Both the position numbers and the translations under genes were made by a program. Below are positions 31,147 to 42,194 of a stretch of 64,000 nt of DNA, in pieces; the stretch's first letter is position 1, and each line of letters opens with the position of its first letter. This stretch comes from Lactarius indigo (Eukaryota > Basidiomycota > Agaricomycetes > Russulales > Russulaceae). Below the pieces are notes generated by a model. That model made no database searches. It had not been told where the DNA came from and worked only from the letters and a program-made list of their open reading frames with translations. Where the stretch lies: NCBI GenBank assembly GCA_025766275.1, contig JAFKAC010000039.1, forward strand, positions 186,001 to 250,000. Direction: 5' to 3'.

Positions 31147-32213
31147 CCGTCCTTGATGCGTATGTTATTGTACCCCCACCTAATGTCAAGTTTGGTGTAG
31201 ATGTGGGCGTTGCTTAGGTCCGTAATAAGGTCAGAAATGAGGGGGAGTGGGTATTGATTGCGGATAGTAACTGCGTTGATCTTTCGATAGTCTTGCACCG
31301 GCCGTAGTTTCCCATCTTTTTTCTTGATGAAGAAAAAGGATGACGCGTATGGGGATTTGGAAGGCCTTATGTATCCTTTCTTTAGTTGCTCGTCTATCCA
31401 CTCCCGTAATTTCTTGTCTTCTTCCTGAGTCATGGGGTATATTTTGCAGTCAATGGCATCTGCCGTTCCTGGCTTGAATTCGATCGCATGATCCCAGGGT
31501 CTACTGGGAGGAAACCTGTCCGACGCCTTTTCACTGAAGAGACGTTCAAACTCTCAATATTCGGGGGGTAACTCAGCTTTATCGACATATTGGTGGGCCG
31601 CGATGGCGAGCTCTGTTGCTGTCGCTCTGATTCGACAACCTTCTTCAAATTGTTGTCGTTGTTCGTCGGTGATGACGCAGGAGTGTACTACTTCATATTC
31701 GTCGTCCTGTACGGAGGAGGCGGCTACTACCGGCGTGATCCGCTCGATGCGGGGGTTTACTGATCGGATGACAATGGGGAGCATTGCTTCGTGTATGGCT
31801 GCTTGTGACCATTTGATGTGAGGGTCATATACCGTGAGCCATGGGTATCCCAACACGACATCTTCGTCTCCTATGTCTGTGATAAGGAAGCGCATTTCCT
31901 TATTAATTCCTTTAGTTTGCACATCCACATCTATAAAGTGGGTAATACGTCCCGATTTGTTTTCGGTATTATCAATGTTCCATATTTTCTTCGGGACGTC
32001 CAGCGGTTTGGTCCCAAACCCCATCCTTTTAACAAAGGAGGGCCTCATGAAGCAGTGGGTTGCTCCTGAGTCTACTAAAGCTCGTATGTCGGCCATTGCG
32101 TAACTGGTGCGGATCGATACTGGAACTCTCATTGAACGATAGCGAGTCATGATTACACTGTTACAATTGACTGCCCTCACCCAGGCCGATGGGTTCAGGC
32201 GTCCTGAAAACCC
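31147..32213 (-). pseudogene. Element D pol fragment (PR and N-terminal RT)
   Basis: The frame starts in the -1 phase of gag (EKGGFSGRLNPS) and contains the protease LVDSGATHCF, the GYPWLTVYDP motif and the first RT blocks (FFFIKKKDGKLRP, TKLDIRWGYNN). One TGA near 31554 stands for arginine. It is about 90% similar to the pol of element A, and the two belong to one family. Confidence 0.88.
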
Positions 32214-34174
32214 TCCTTTTTCCATAATTGTTGGAGGATAATGTCTTTAACGTCGTCCATTTCTCCTGCTACTCCATTAAGCCAGTCACTGGCGCGCTGT
32301 TGAGGGGGTATTTCTTGGACCACCCTGGTAGCGACTTCGGGTTCTTGTTGATGGTAGTCGGTATCAATGTACCGACTAGTAGATGCTTGGGATTGATAGT
32401 CCCTTCGTGGTTGTCTGCAATCGCGGGCCATGTGTCCATCCTTTCCACAATTGTAACAAGTGACTGGCCTTGGGTTATTACGTCCTCCTCCTCTCTGCAG
32501 GAACCCTCCTCGAGGCTGGTATGGGGGGCGAGGAGCGAGTATTTCTTCTGCCCCTGTCAGTCGTCCTCTAATGCGATCCGCAGATGTGTCCATCGCGTTT
32601 GGATCTCGTGGGAGGTTTCGGGGTTGCCAGGAGCTTCTTGGTGGTCCCTGCCAAGGGCGCTGTTGTTGTCTTTGCGATTTTTCTTGTTTTTGTGGCGCTC
32701 CCTTGTTGAGCATCGCTTTGAGGTGCATGTATTGTTGCTGGCGGGTAGTGGCTGCTTCTTTCCACTCACGATAATTTCGTGGAGAGTCGAGGGTGTATAC
32801 CTTGGAGTATAGGTCGGTGGGTAACCCACTTGTGAACAGGTCGAGTGTCTGTGGGTCGTCAAGCCGATAATGTGCGCGTCGCACTAATTGTTCGAATTGA
32901 GTGCAATACTCATCTAAGTTGCCCCCAATCATTTTGAGCCCTTTCTTCAATTCGTATTGGGCCTGCTCCTGTTCCATCGTGTTTCTGAAGCGCTGCATAA
33001 AGCTGCGCGTGACTTCGTTCCATAGTCCTTCACTTGTTCGGGGTATTCCTGCTTGTATCTGACCGTTGAGCCAGGTAAGCATTGCCAACACCCATTCGCT
33101 GACGTTGACGCCTTTGATGTATGATAGGAAGAGAAGAGCTCGTCGGTATGGTGTGGCCATGATGCCTTCGTCTGCGTTCATGCCCCAGTAGACGTGCCAT
33201 TGAGTGAGGAACGCTTCGACTTTCGCGCGTTCCCCATCGAATACTGTGGGTGCTTCGCCAGCTAATTTACTATTTGGAGGGGGAACAATGGGACCTGCAC
33301 CTGGTAGTCCTCCTCCAGGGTGTCCTCCCCCTGGTGGTCCTCCTGGGAATCCTCCAGGGAATCCCCCGAATCCCATTCCTCAGGGTGGGGGTCCTCCTCC
33401 TGGTAAGTCGCCTCCTCCCGGTAAGTCGCCAGGGGGTCCTCCCCCACCGCTGGGAGGGTCAGCTACGTCTGGCCCGATGGCGCGATGGATGGCTACATCA
33501 TCGTCAGTCATTCGGTGACCGGTGTATGGGTTGATGGGAGCCAAATTGGCTTGTGATTCTTCTGCGATGCGTCTTTGCTCTTCTAGGGCTATTCGATCCC
33601 TTGCTTCGGTGGTGAGCTGCGCTTCTTCTTGCGTGATGGTGGCTGTTGCCATTGCGACTGCTGGGCTATGAACGTGGATTATTTCCAGTTTGGGTTGATG
33701 AATAGTCAGGGACTCAGTTTGTTGTATGATGTGTTTGCCAATAGCTCCCAGGCTGGCTTCTTCTGCTGGCGTATTTCCTCGGTCTGGTGATTGTTGGCTA
33801 TCAGAGGTCTCCTCTCCACTGATTCCTTCGTCCGTATGTTCCTGTGCTTGTCCGTCAATGGGACCGTAGTCTGCGCGGCTGTTGAGTTCTCGCGCATCGA
33901 TGTCGCAGTTGTAATTTCTTCTGGCTGGTCGTACAATATCCCAGCGATGGTCTATAGGATTCCAAGTAATCTCGGTCCAGCAAAGGTGTTCGAAATTGAA
34001 CTCAACAGGTCGAAAACGGTTTGGACCGTTAAACTCCACAAAATATCCAGTGTCTTCTCCTCGTTCTCTCCACTGGGCTGCTCCCAGGAATCTTGTTGGT
34101 ACGTTACGGTCTCCCCGTCGTTCAATATGGTAGGGACGGAAAGACGTCCACTGGTCTCTGGTCGAGTACGCCAC
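32195..34174 (-). pseudogene. Element D gag with one stop
   Basis: About 660 codons on the minus strand. It starts at a GTG aligned with the ATG of B, then the N-terminal module (GYFVEFNGP), an acidic linker, a Gly/Pro-rich tract with the single TGA (33380-33382), the gag core (AFLTQWHVYWGMN) and a CCHC knuckle (CYNCGKDGHMARDC). The stop lies just past the G GGT TTT heptamer. Apart from the one TGA the frame is intact. Confidence 0.85.
32207..32213 (-). promoter_or_regulatory. Candidate -1 frameshift site of element D
   Basis: The gag frame GAG GGT TTT CAG contains G GGT TTT, a classical slippery heptamer, followed by the gag stop 5 codons later. pol is open in the -1 frame with GGG TTT at the same place. 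Confidence 0.78.
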
Positions 34175-34181
34175 GATGAGG

Positions 34182-34194
34182 ATCTTGGTCTTAA
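34182..34194 (-). promoter_or_regulatory. Primer-binding site of element D
   Basis: The minus strand after the LTR reads TTAAGACCAAGAT. The 11-mer AAGACCAAGAT pairs with ATCTTGGTCTT of the same LTR (complement of 34430-34440), 33 nt past TATAAATAG (complement of 34465-34473). Confidence 0.82.
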
Positions 34195-34677
34195 TGTTAC
34201 GCTCCACCGGCGTTAGTCCGACTTGGACTTAAGAAAGGCGTAATCGACTTAGCAAAGCAAGGGCGAATGGGGATCTCGTGTCAACCCAACGCAAGCTGAA
34301 CAGGGGCCCTCTTGGCACACGCTGCAGCCAATATGAAGAAGCACTACCCCTTGGTGGATAGAAGCAGAAGTACTCTTAGTTCAAAGACTAAGGCAAGCGA
34401 AAGACGAGTCAGAAAGAGGTGGATTGAAGAAGACCAAGATGGGGCTCTTGGTCTTCCGAGACAACTATTTATACAGATACACGTGGGCTTTGAAGCGCCG
34501 CTGAAATGATAGGAAACCAGTAGCGTAACTAGCTCGAACCCTAGTACAGCTATCCTAGGAATGAGTCATACACAAGTCACAATCACATGTGTACTACTAT
34601 GATGACTGATACGATGTAAATGTCCATGACTAATACTGTGAGTCGGTCCGTAGTCATAACCGGTTGTGATCGTAACA
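34195..34677 (-). mobile_element. 5' LTR of element D
   Basis: This 483-bp LTR runs on the minus strand from TGTTACGATC (34677) to GAGCGTAACA (34195). It is an uninterrupted copy of the A-family LTR and shows where the solo LTR at 6094 entered the A copy. Confidence 0.9.
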
Positions 34678-34680
34678 CTT

Positions 34681-37600
34681 ACCAGTTAGAAACATGGATG
34701 GGTCTCCCAACAAGATGGGATCTGTTAGGTATACAACGATCCAAAGGCTACGGATCAGAACTTCTGACAATAACTACCATGATGAAACTGTGGAACTTTA
34801 CGCAACTACTCTAGGAGAGCATGATATAATCTTAGGAACAGATTGGCTCCAAGCACATAACCCAGAAATCAATTGGCTTCAACCAAGAATAGCCTTCACC
34901 AGATGCCCAAACACCTGCACCTTATCCTCCTCTGCAGTCATCATCTCTCCAAGGACGCCACAAATGCAACACACAACTATTAACATCCTGGAACTCGACC
35001 ATAACCAAGAAACCTGTCTCCCTGCAAATGAGGAAAATGAACCTCTAGAACCCGCCTACATCCAAGATGCCTGCGAACCCTGGCTGTGGATCCACAGCTT
35101 TGCCAAGTATGATCACTTGGCAGTTCGAGCAAAAATAACTACAAGCACCAAGATAGCAGCACGTACTGCACCCAAGCCTTCCACCAACCACATCCCCAGT
35201 CATTTCCAACGATACACTAAAGTATTTAGTGAAACTGCATCCCACCAACTACCCCAACACTAACCTTGGGATCACACAATTGATCTCAAACCAGGAGCCA
35301 CTATGAAGAATTGTGGCATCTATCGACTTACACCAAAAGAATCTGATGCCCACAAAGAGTATATTTCTGAACACCTAAAGAAAGGTTACATTCGACCATC
35401 TAAGTCACCCATGGCCTCCCCCTTCTTCTTTGTCAACAAGAAGGATGGCAAACTCCAACCTGTGCAAGACTACCGTGCCCTCAATGATATAACCATCAAA
35501 AATGCAGCACCGCTCCCCCTTATCCCTGAACTTATTGACAAGCTTCATGGTGCTCGTTACTTCACCAAACTAGATATTTGTTGGGGTTACAACAATATCC
35601 GCATCCGCGAAGGTGATGAATACAAGGCAGCTTTCAAAACATCCTTAGGACTCTTTGAACCCACAGTAATGACCTTCGGCCTCTGCAACACCCCTGCCAC
35701 CTTCCAAACATTCATGAACCAAATCTTTGAATCCTTGATTGACGATGGACACGTCGTAGTCTACCTTGATGACATCTTGATCTTCATGGAAGATATCTCT
35801 TCCCTTACAGCGTTGACGCACGACGTACTTCAACGGCTGGAATGCCACGACCTCTACCTGAAACCTGAAAAATGTACCTTCACACAAACTTCCATAGAAT
35901 ACCTCGGAATAGTCATTTCCGATGGCCAAGTTTCTATGGACCCTGCAAAAGTTGCGGGCATTACTCAATGGCCCACCCCATGCACTGTCAAACAAGTACA
36001 AGCCTTCCTGGGCTTTTGCAATTTCTATCGATGCTTCATTAAGGACTACTCCACTATCGCCTGCCCATTGTTTGACTTAACCAAGAAAGATGTCCCCTTT
36101 TCTTGGGGTACCGCAGTGGAAAGCGCTTTCCACGCCCTGATCAAATGCTTCACCAAGGCTCCTGTCCTTGCCCTGCTGGACCATTCTAAACCCTTCCGCC
36201 TCATCACTGATGCAAGTGATTTTGCTACCAGCACCATTCTGGAACAACTGGATGCCCTGCAACGTTGGCACCCCGTCGCCTTCCTCTCAAAATCCCTCCT
36301 TCCTGCTGAACAGCACTACGAGATCTGCAACAAGGAACTTCTTGCCATCATCCATGCCCTACATGCTTTCTGCCACTACCTGGAAGGACGAAATGACATT
36401 ACTGAAATCTGGTCGGACCATGGCAACCTTGTCTATTTCACCACTAAGCAGAAGCTTTCCTGCCGTCAGGCCCGTTGGGCCTTGTTCCTCTCTCGCTTCC
36501 AGTTCATCATCATCCACAAACCTGGTGCACAGAATAAGTCTGATGCACTGTCTCGGCGTCCAGATCATAAAAAGGGGATAGCAGATGAAGATGAAAAGTG
36601 AGTACTCCTAGATACCAAATATTTTTCCATCAACGCAGTACAAAGAACTGCAGTAACCATTCAAGGAGACACCACCCTCCGACAACGAATCAAGAACACC
36701 CAGACCTACGACAAGGAGGTCAGCATGGCCCTAGAATCCCTTCTAAAAAATGGCCCTCGATCCCTAGCTAAAGGCCTAGAAGAATGGAACTTAGAAGATG
36801 GCATTATGTTGTTCAAAGGACAAGTCTACGTTCCAAAAGATGACAACCTACGAAGAGACATTGTTAAAACATACCACGACCACATCGCCACAGGACACCC
36901 AGGACAATGGAAGACCTATGAGTTAATATCCTGAGACTTCTGGTGGCCAGGCATATCAACCTTTGTTAAAACCTACGTTGAGGGTTGCGCCACATGCCAA
37001 GCCACTAAAATCAAACCACGTACCCAAGTACCCCTACAACTGAATGCAATACCTGAAGAGATATGGGGAACCATCACTATGGACTTCATCACCGACCTTC
37101 CCCTATCCCACAACTATGATTCACTATTTGTAGTGGTTGATCGACTCAGCAAAGCTATAGTCATTTCCCTGTGCAACAAAACCATCACTGCAGATGAAAC
37201 AGCCCAACTCTACCTGGAGAATGTCTGGAGATGTACCAGCCTACCTTGACAAGTCATATCTGACAGAGGCCCCCAATTTGCATCAAAAGTCATGCAAGAA
37301 ATCTGGAACAAACTCGGAGTCAAATCCACACTATCTATAGCTTTCCACCCACAAACAGATGGAGAAACTGAACGTGTTAATCAAGAACTCAAACAATACC
37401 TTTGTGTCTTCTGCAACTTCCAACAAGATAACTGGGTGGACCTAATTCCATTCATGGAATTTGCGCACAATGCCCGACAACATAGCGCAACTCACAAATC
37501 ACCCTTTGAGGTTTGGTATGGATACCAACCAGAGTTCATTCCCCCTACCCACTTCACCACCAAAATACCTGTGGCCGAGGAAAGACTAAATGCGCTAAAC

Positions 37601-38812
37601 CAAATCCACTCCGAAGTTACTGCAGCCCTCAAGGTAGCAGCAGAAGTCATGAGAGGAATAAAAACACCCACCCCCTTGTAGCGGTATGACTTATTGCGAC
37701 AACTAGACCAAGGAAAGTATAAGTGAACTGAACAGGTGTACACCCAAGCCTAGCACGGAGACAAGTCACGCGCTGAACGTACAGTCACTGCGGAGAATAT
37801 GCACACGTGAGGTCTTTATACAAGACCAAAGGCAAGGTGATCACGCAGTGGCACGCTGAGTGGAGAACCAAGAGGACAAGTTAACATTGGGGAAGAGTAA
37901 GGGAAATACAAGGAAATGCGCACCTGAGTGGAGAACCAAGAGGACAAGTTGGTTCCACTCAGGACACTACATGAGGGTTTATATACTATGCTGTGGCTGA
38001 GTTCGAATTACTACAGAACCTTGTTACTAAAGGTATGTGTAATAGTAATGAGTCAGGTGCTGACGCGTCATGTCTAATAATAGCGTTATCTATTGTGCTG
38101 ACTGATGCACAGTCATTAACGCTGACAGAACAATGACGTGTCCTTATCTATGAGTCACAACCCTATGACAACGTAGTCTAGAACTATCTAGAACCTTCCC
38201 TGCTTATCGTCCAATGAGAAACTACTATCTAATGAGGAAGGTGACCTAAAGAGGTAACATCCTATAAGGAAGTTACTATCCCAGGGTCATGTGCTTGTGG
38301 GTGCACATGTTGGCATCACGTGACTAACCATCTTATCATATCTAATGATAAGGACTTGGATATTTGACGCAGCGTTGGAAACTCATATCTTCACCAAATA
38401 AATCCATAAAAATATAGAAAATTAAGGCGAAAATAGAGCGTCCGTGACACCCCTCTCACGAGTTCAAAACAGGCGATCTAGTCTGGCTGGAAGGGACCAA
38501 CATCCATACTACTCACCCTAAAGCTAAGCTCGCCCCACGATGCCATGGTCCCTTTAAGGTCCTTTCCACCTGGGGAGTCAATTGCAAACTCCAACTCCCA
38601 AATACGTGGCGCATTCACCCAGTCTTCCACAACTCCTTGATCTCCCCATACAAGGAAAACACTACGCATGGCCCCAACTTCACCAGACCACCCCCTGAAA
38701 TCATCCAAGGGGAAGACGAACACTATGAAGTTGAAAGGGTCCTGCAATCAAAGGTGTCACCTAACAAAAAGGGAATACTCTACTTGATTAAGTGGAAGGG
38801 GTACCCTGATGT
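34681..38812 (+). pseudogene. Element J pol, decayed
   Basis: One frame encodes the protease remnant (IILGTDWLQAHNP), RT with VVYLDDILIF (YLDD where the other elements have YMDD), RNase H, the integrase zinc module (HPGQWKTYELIS...CATCQ), catalytic core (TMDFITDLP, SDRGPQFA, HPQTDGETERVNQ) and the start of the chromodomain (YLIKWKGYPD). Stops are TAA near 35261 and TGA near 36599, 36932 and 37248. Removing the solo LTR and 5 bp restores the frame. J is the most divergent pol in the window. Confidence 0.85.
37677..38449 (-). mobile_element. Solo LTR of the C family in element J
   Basis: This 773-bp LTR, minus orientation, begins TGTAGCGG and ends CGTGACA as written, with the duplication CCCCT at 37672-37676 and 38450-38454. 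It shows about 5% divergence from the LTRs of C by eye, more than those two differ from each other. Confidence 0.93.
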
Positions 38813-40141
38813 GAAGAGGTTGATAGTTTGTGGTTCATTAAGACGGTAATGAGCCTTCCATGCCAGTTGCTCGAAGTCATTTATGTACTTGTCGATGTCC
38901 TCCCCCACCATTTTGTACCCTTTTCACAGTATTGCTTGGGCCTGTTCTCGTTCAAGCGTATTCTCAAACCGTTGACTAAAGCCGTCTGCTACAGCTTCCC
39001 ATAATTCTCTTGTGTGGGGACTAATCCCTCGTTGTATTTGTCTGTTGAGCCAGTTCAGGAAGGATAGGACCCATTCGCTGACGGCCCCCCCCTTGATGTA
39101 GGATAAGAACAGGAGACATCTCCTGTAATCGTTTTGCATGATGGGGGTGTCCAAGTTCATGCCCCAGTAGACGTGCCACTGTGTGAGGAATTGATCTACT
39201 TTGAGTCTGTCTCCATCAAAGATTGAAGGGGGCTCGCCGGTTAGCTTTTCATTATGGTGTCCTCCTCCTCTGGCATCTCCTCCGCCTCCTTCGCCACCAC
39301 CGCCTCCTCCTCCGCCTCCTCCCAGCGGTCCAGCGGGTGGCCCTCTTGGGGGTTCCGTTCGTCGTAAGTCGAAGGGGATTCCTCCGCCCGGTGGTGGTGG
39401 CGGGTTGCCACCGGGTCCTCCCATGCCAGGCAGTAGCTCTAAGGCGGGTCTCCTTTCTGACGGTGGGTCTCCTTGATTGGATCCTATTGCTCTGAATATA
39501 GCGGCGTCGTTGGCTGTCATTCGGACACTGGTCTCTGGGTTGATAGGCATGAGGATTTCTCTTGCCTCTTGTCGTATTGCATGCGATTCTTCGAGCACGA
39601 CTTCTTCCATTGCTTGTGTAAGGGTGGCCATTATGGCTGGCGATCGTATGTGAATTGGTTCTGGTTCGGTAATGTGGGCAGACTCAGCTCGCTCAATGAG
39701 GAGTTCCTGTATCGCTCCTCCACTGCTCTCCGTTTGATCTGGCTGTCATCCTTTGTCTTCTTCACTTTGTTCGGTTTCCTCCGTGACTGCTTCTCCAGTT
39801 GTGTGCTCTTGTAACTGTCCGTCAATGGGACCCCAGTCTGCTCGGCTATTGAGCTCTCTTGCGTCAATGTTGCAGTGAAACCTTGGTCCGGCTGGGCATA
39901 TTACGTCCCAGCAGGAATCTATTGGATTCCATGTAACTTCTGTCCAGCACAGATGGTCGAAGTTGAACTCAACTGGTCGGTATCACGTAGGTCCATTAAA
40001 CTCTACAAAGTATCCGGTCTCTTCTTGTCTTTCCCTCCACTGAGCCGCTCCAAGGAAGCGTGTGGGTACATTACAATCTCCTCTTCTGGTTAGCGTATAA
40101 GGACGAAAGCTCGTTTACTGATCTCTTGTTGTTACGGCCAC
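38813..40141 (-). pseudogene. Element K gag, truncated
   Basis: From a GTG at 40141, aligned with the ATG of B, the frame encodes the N-terminal module, a Gly-rich stretch, and the gag core (QFLTQWHVYWGMN, ISPHTRELWEAV), ending at NEPQTINLF. TGA codons near 40109, 39987, 39750 and 38924 interrupt it. The part with the zinc knuckle is missing. Confidence 0.8.
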
Positions 40142-40146
40142 GATGG

Positions 40147-40159
40147 ATCTTGGTCTTAA
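40147..40159 (-). promoter_or_regulatory. Primer-binding site of element K
   Basis: The same TTAAGACCAAGAT as in B and D. It pairs over 11 nt with the complement of 40392-40402 in the adjacent LTR, 34 nt past TATTTAA (complement of 40430-40436). Confidence 0.8.
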
Positions 40160-40672
40160 TGTTATGCTGTCACGACGTTAGCTCGACTTGAGCAAGGAAG
40201 CGGCAGTTAACAACTTAGCAGCAGGTAGTCACGACAACTCAGAGGTCCGTGCTCTTGTCTCTTGTGAACACGCGAAGGTGCACAGACAAGCATCTTGCTG
40301 ATACTTCAATAGAAAGCGAGAGAGACGCACAATAGGAAGCGAGAAAGATAGAGAAGTTTAGAAAGAGACAAGATTCAAGTGATGATTCAAGAAGACCAAG
40401 ATGGCGTATCTTGGTCTTCACAAGCAGTCTTAAATACATATTGAGCAGGCTTTCAAGCGCTGCTATGAGTCACCGTAAAGTAGCGTCCAACGTATCATGT
40501 AAGTAACTTGAACCCTAATACTACCACTACTAGTATTAGTGGTGTCCATTCTCAGTCAGCTATCGTACCCAATCTCCTATCGTGCTATCGTATCACCTAA
40601 GTCCACAACTAATATACCTTACCGCTGTAATCGCAACCAGTACAGTAAGGGTTCACAAGTTGAAACATGACA
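40160..40672 (-). mobile_element. 5' LTR of element K
   Basis: About 513 bp, from TGTTATGCTGTCACG (inner end) to an outer end at about 40672 (AACATGACA). The outer boundary overlaps by a few bases with the LTR of L, because both can use TGACA, so it is uncertain by about 5 bp. Confidence 0.75.
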
Positions 40673-41325
40673 GTCTGAGGGACTGTCCGATAGATTGTGC
40701 TAGCTTATATACTACAGGGGGTGGTCTGTGCATAGATTTAGGGCAGGCTTAGGGCCTGTCCACAAGTGCTGCACAATACTGTGGATTGGAACATTCCAGA
40801 GATAACTATTAATACTGTCCAATCAGAATAAAGGATAAGCATGGTACAACTGTGCCGCAGTCGATGACGCCATATTGCGCCATAATGGCGTGATTCTGCA
40901 GTAGCTGTGGAACTCATGATTAGAGCACGTGTTCCTTGTGACTTGGTTGATTATCTTCGTTGATTGATAAATGATCAACCGTTGATCAATACACGTGCAG
41001 GTATGCATGTGACTTGGAAAGATAGGGTAATCACGTGACACATCACATGGCTGTTGGAGAGCGAAATTCAAACTCCGATTTCGGATTTCCCCTTTAGGAA
41101 GTTGATGACATAAGCCTGGTCCGGTCCGGTCCGGTCCTAAGTGCCTTGAGTCATGACCGGGTTTATAGGTTCGTGACAGTATCCCCTTTTTAACGTCATG
41201 CTATTCCACTAGCACTAGTTGACTTTGGCTTAGGGGCACTGGGGTTGGCTTTGTGAAACTGATTAACAAGGTCTTGCGCATGGGTCATCTGGGAGGAGGG
41301 GAGCCAGGAGTTTTCAGAGTCGGGG
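40668..41325 (-). mobile_element. Element L: 3' LTR and pol tail
   Basis: An LTR of about 511 bp (40668-41178, minus; TGTCACGAACC to CTGTCA) is preceded on that strand by a purine tract (AAAAAGGGGATAC) and the last 40-odd codons of a pol (MTHAQDLVNQFHKANPSAP, typical of the region after a chromodomain). Everything upstream has been replaced by a plus-strand gag piece at 41326. Confidence 0.7.
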
Positions 41326-41577
41326 TTGCCCAAGGAGCTCTTCAAAAACACGTTCCAGTTCGATGACCCAGTCATGTTTGACAGCTGGAAGCAGGCTGTT
41401 CTCAAGAGGCAGAAGAACTACATCCACCTCAAGGCCCGGCTTAACGAGCACAAGAACACCTCAACGCAGCTGAGGAAGCAGAGTGGAAATGCCAGGTGGA
41501 CACTTCCACAGAACCTACCGCAGACCAACCCTTGGGCCATGGACACATCCGCTGATTGTGCATGAGTACAGCTTGCA
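41326..41577 (+). pseudogene. gag fragment of the B/K type
   Basis: About 80 codons (GLPKELFKNTFQFDD, KNYIHLKARLNEHKN, NPWAMDTSADCA) align with residues in the middle of the B gag. A TGA follows, after which the LTR of E begins. The fragment has no LTR or pol of its own and marks a recombination or deletion junction. Confidence 0.75.
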
Positions 41578-42160
41578 TGTAACGCCACTACAGGGGCGTT
41601 AGGTACGACCTGTACCAAGTCAGTTGATCGAACGGTAGTACAAGCTCAGAGGCTCGACTTCAGAGAGAATGATGCACAAGGATCACAAGGACTCAGGTCA
41701 CTTGGATCGTAGAGGAAGGCTAAGACACGAAGGCCTAGCAAGAGCTGGGATCACAAGACAAAAGAGCACACAGAGGTGTTCTGTCTTAGACGAGTGTAGT
41801 ATTACACAAGAAGTCTAGTCTACCGTACAAGCTAGATAGGACTAGGGTTAAATAGGCGGCAGTCAGTATAACGGTTACAAATAGATGGCGCCATCGCCGG
41901 TCTTGGAACAAGGAAAAGATATAAAGAGAACAAAGGAACATTGTACTGGGAATAAGGGCAAATCACACAGGGTCGCACGTGATTGGGAACACAACGGAAA
42001 CTAGCACATGTTGAACTTTATCAGACAGGAGCATCGATAAGTAGGGCGCGCGATAGGAACCGGGTAATCATAAAGTCCGCGTAATTGTACAGGGCTCGTA
42101 TGGTGTAGGGATAGGAATAGTAAGATGCAAAAGAACAAGTCCAAGGAAAAGATTGTAACA
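41578..42160 (-). mobile_element. 3' LTR of element E
   Basis: 583 bp from TGTAACGCC to GATTGTAACA as written. It differs from the 5' LTR at about ten positions, all transitions and all within the right-hand 220 bp. The polypurine tract on the minus strand is AGACAGGGGGTAA (complement of 42161-42173). Confidence 0.95.
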
Positions 42161-42194
42161 TTACCCCCTGTCTTGGCCTGAAGACGCCTTGACT

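Larger units (their letters stand above)
31147..34677 (-). mobile_element. Element D: Ty3/gypsy, 3' truncated
   Basis: The minus strand has a 5' LTR (A family), primer-binding site, gag, -1 frameshift site, protease and the first part of RT. The sequence stops at RT residues IKDG, where the LTR of C begins. The remainder of RT, RNase H and integrase are not found on the far side of C. Confidence 0.88.
34678..38812 (+). mobile_element. Element J: pol-only Ty3/gypsy fragment
   Basis: A plus-strand pol without LTRs or gag. It starts inside the protease, directly after the D LTR, and ends inside the chromodomain at a junction with the gag of K (near 38810, where the two sequences share GATGTGAAGAGGTTGAT-like bases). 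A C-family solo LTR interrupts it. Confidence 0.85.
38813..40672 (-). mobile_element. Element K: gag and 5' LTR fragment
   Basis: The minus strand has a 5' LTR, primer-binding site and about 1.3 kb of gag, cut at the junction with J. It is the nearest relative of element B. Confidence 0.85.
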
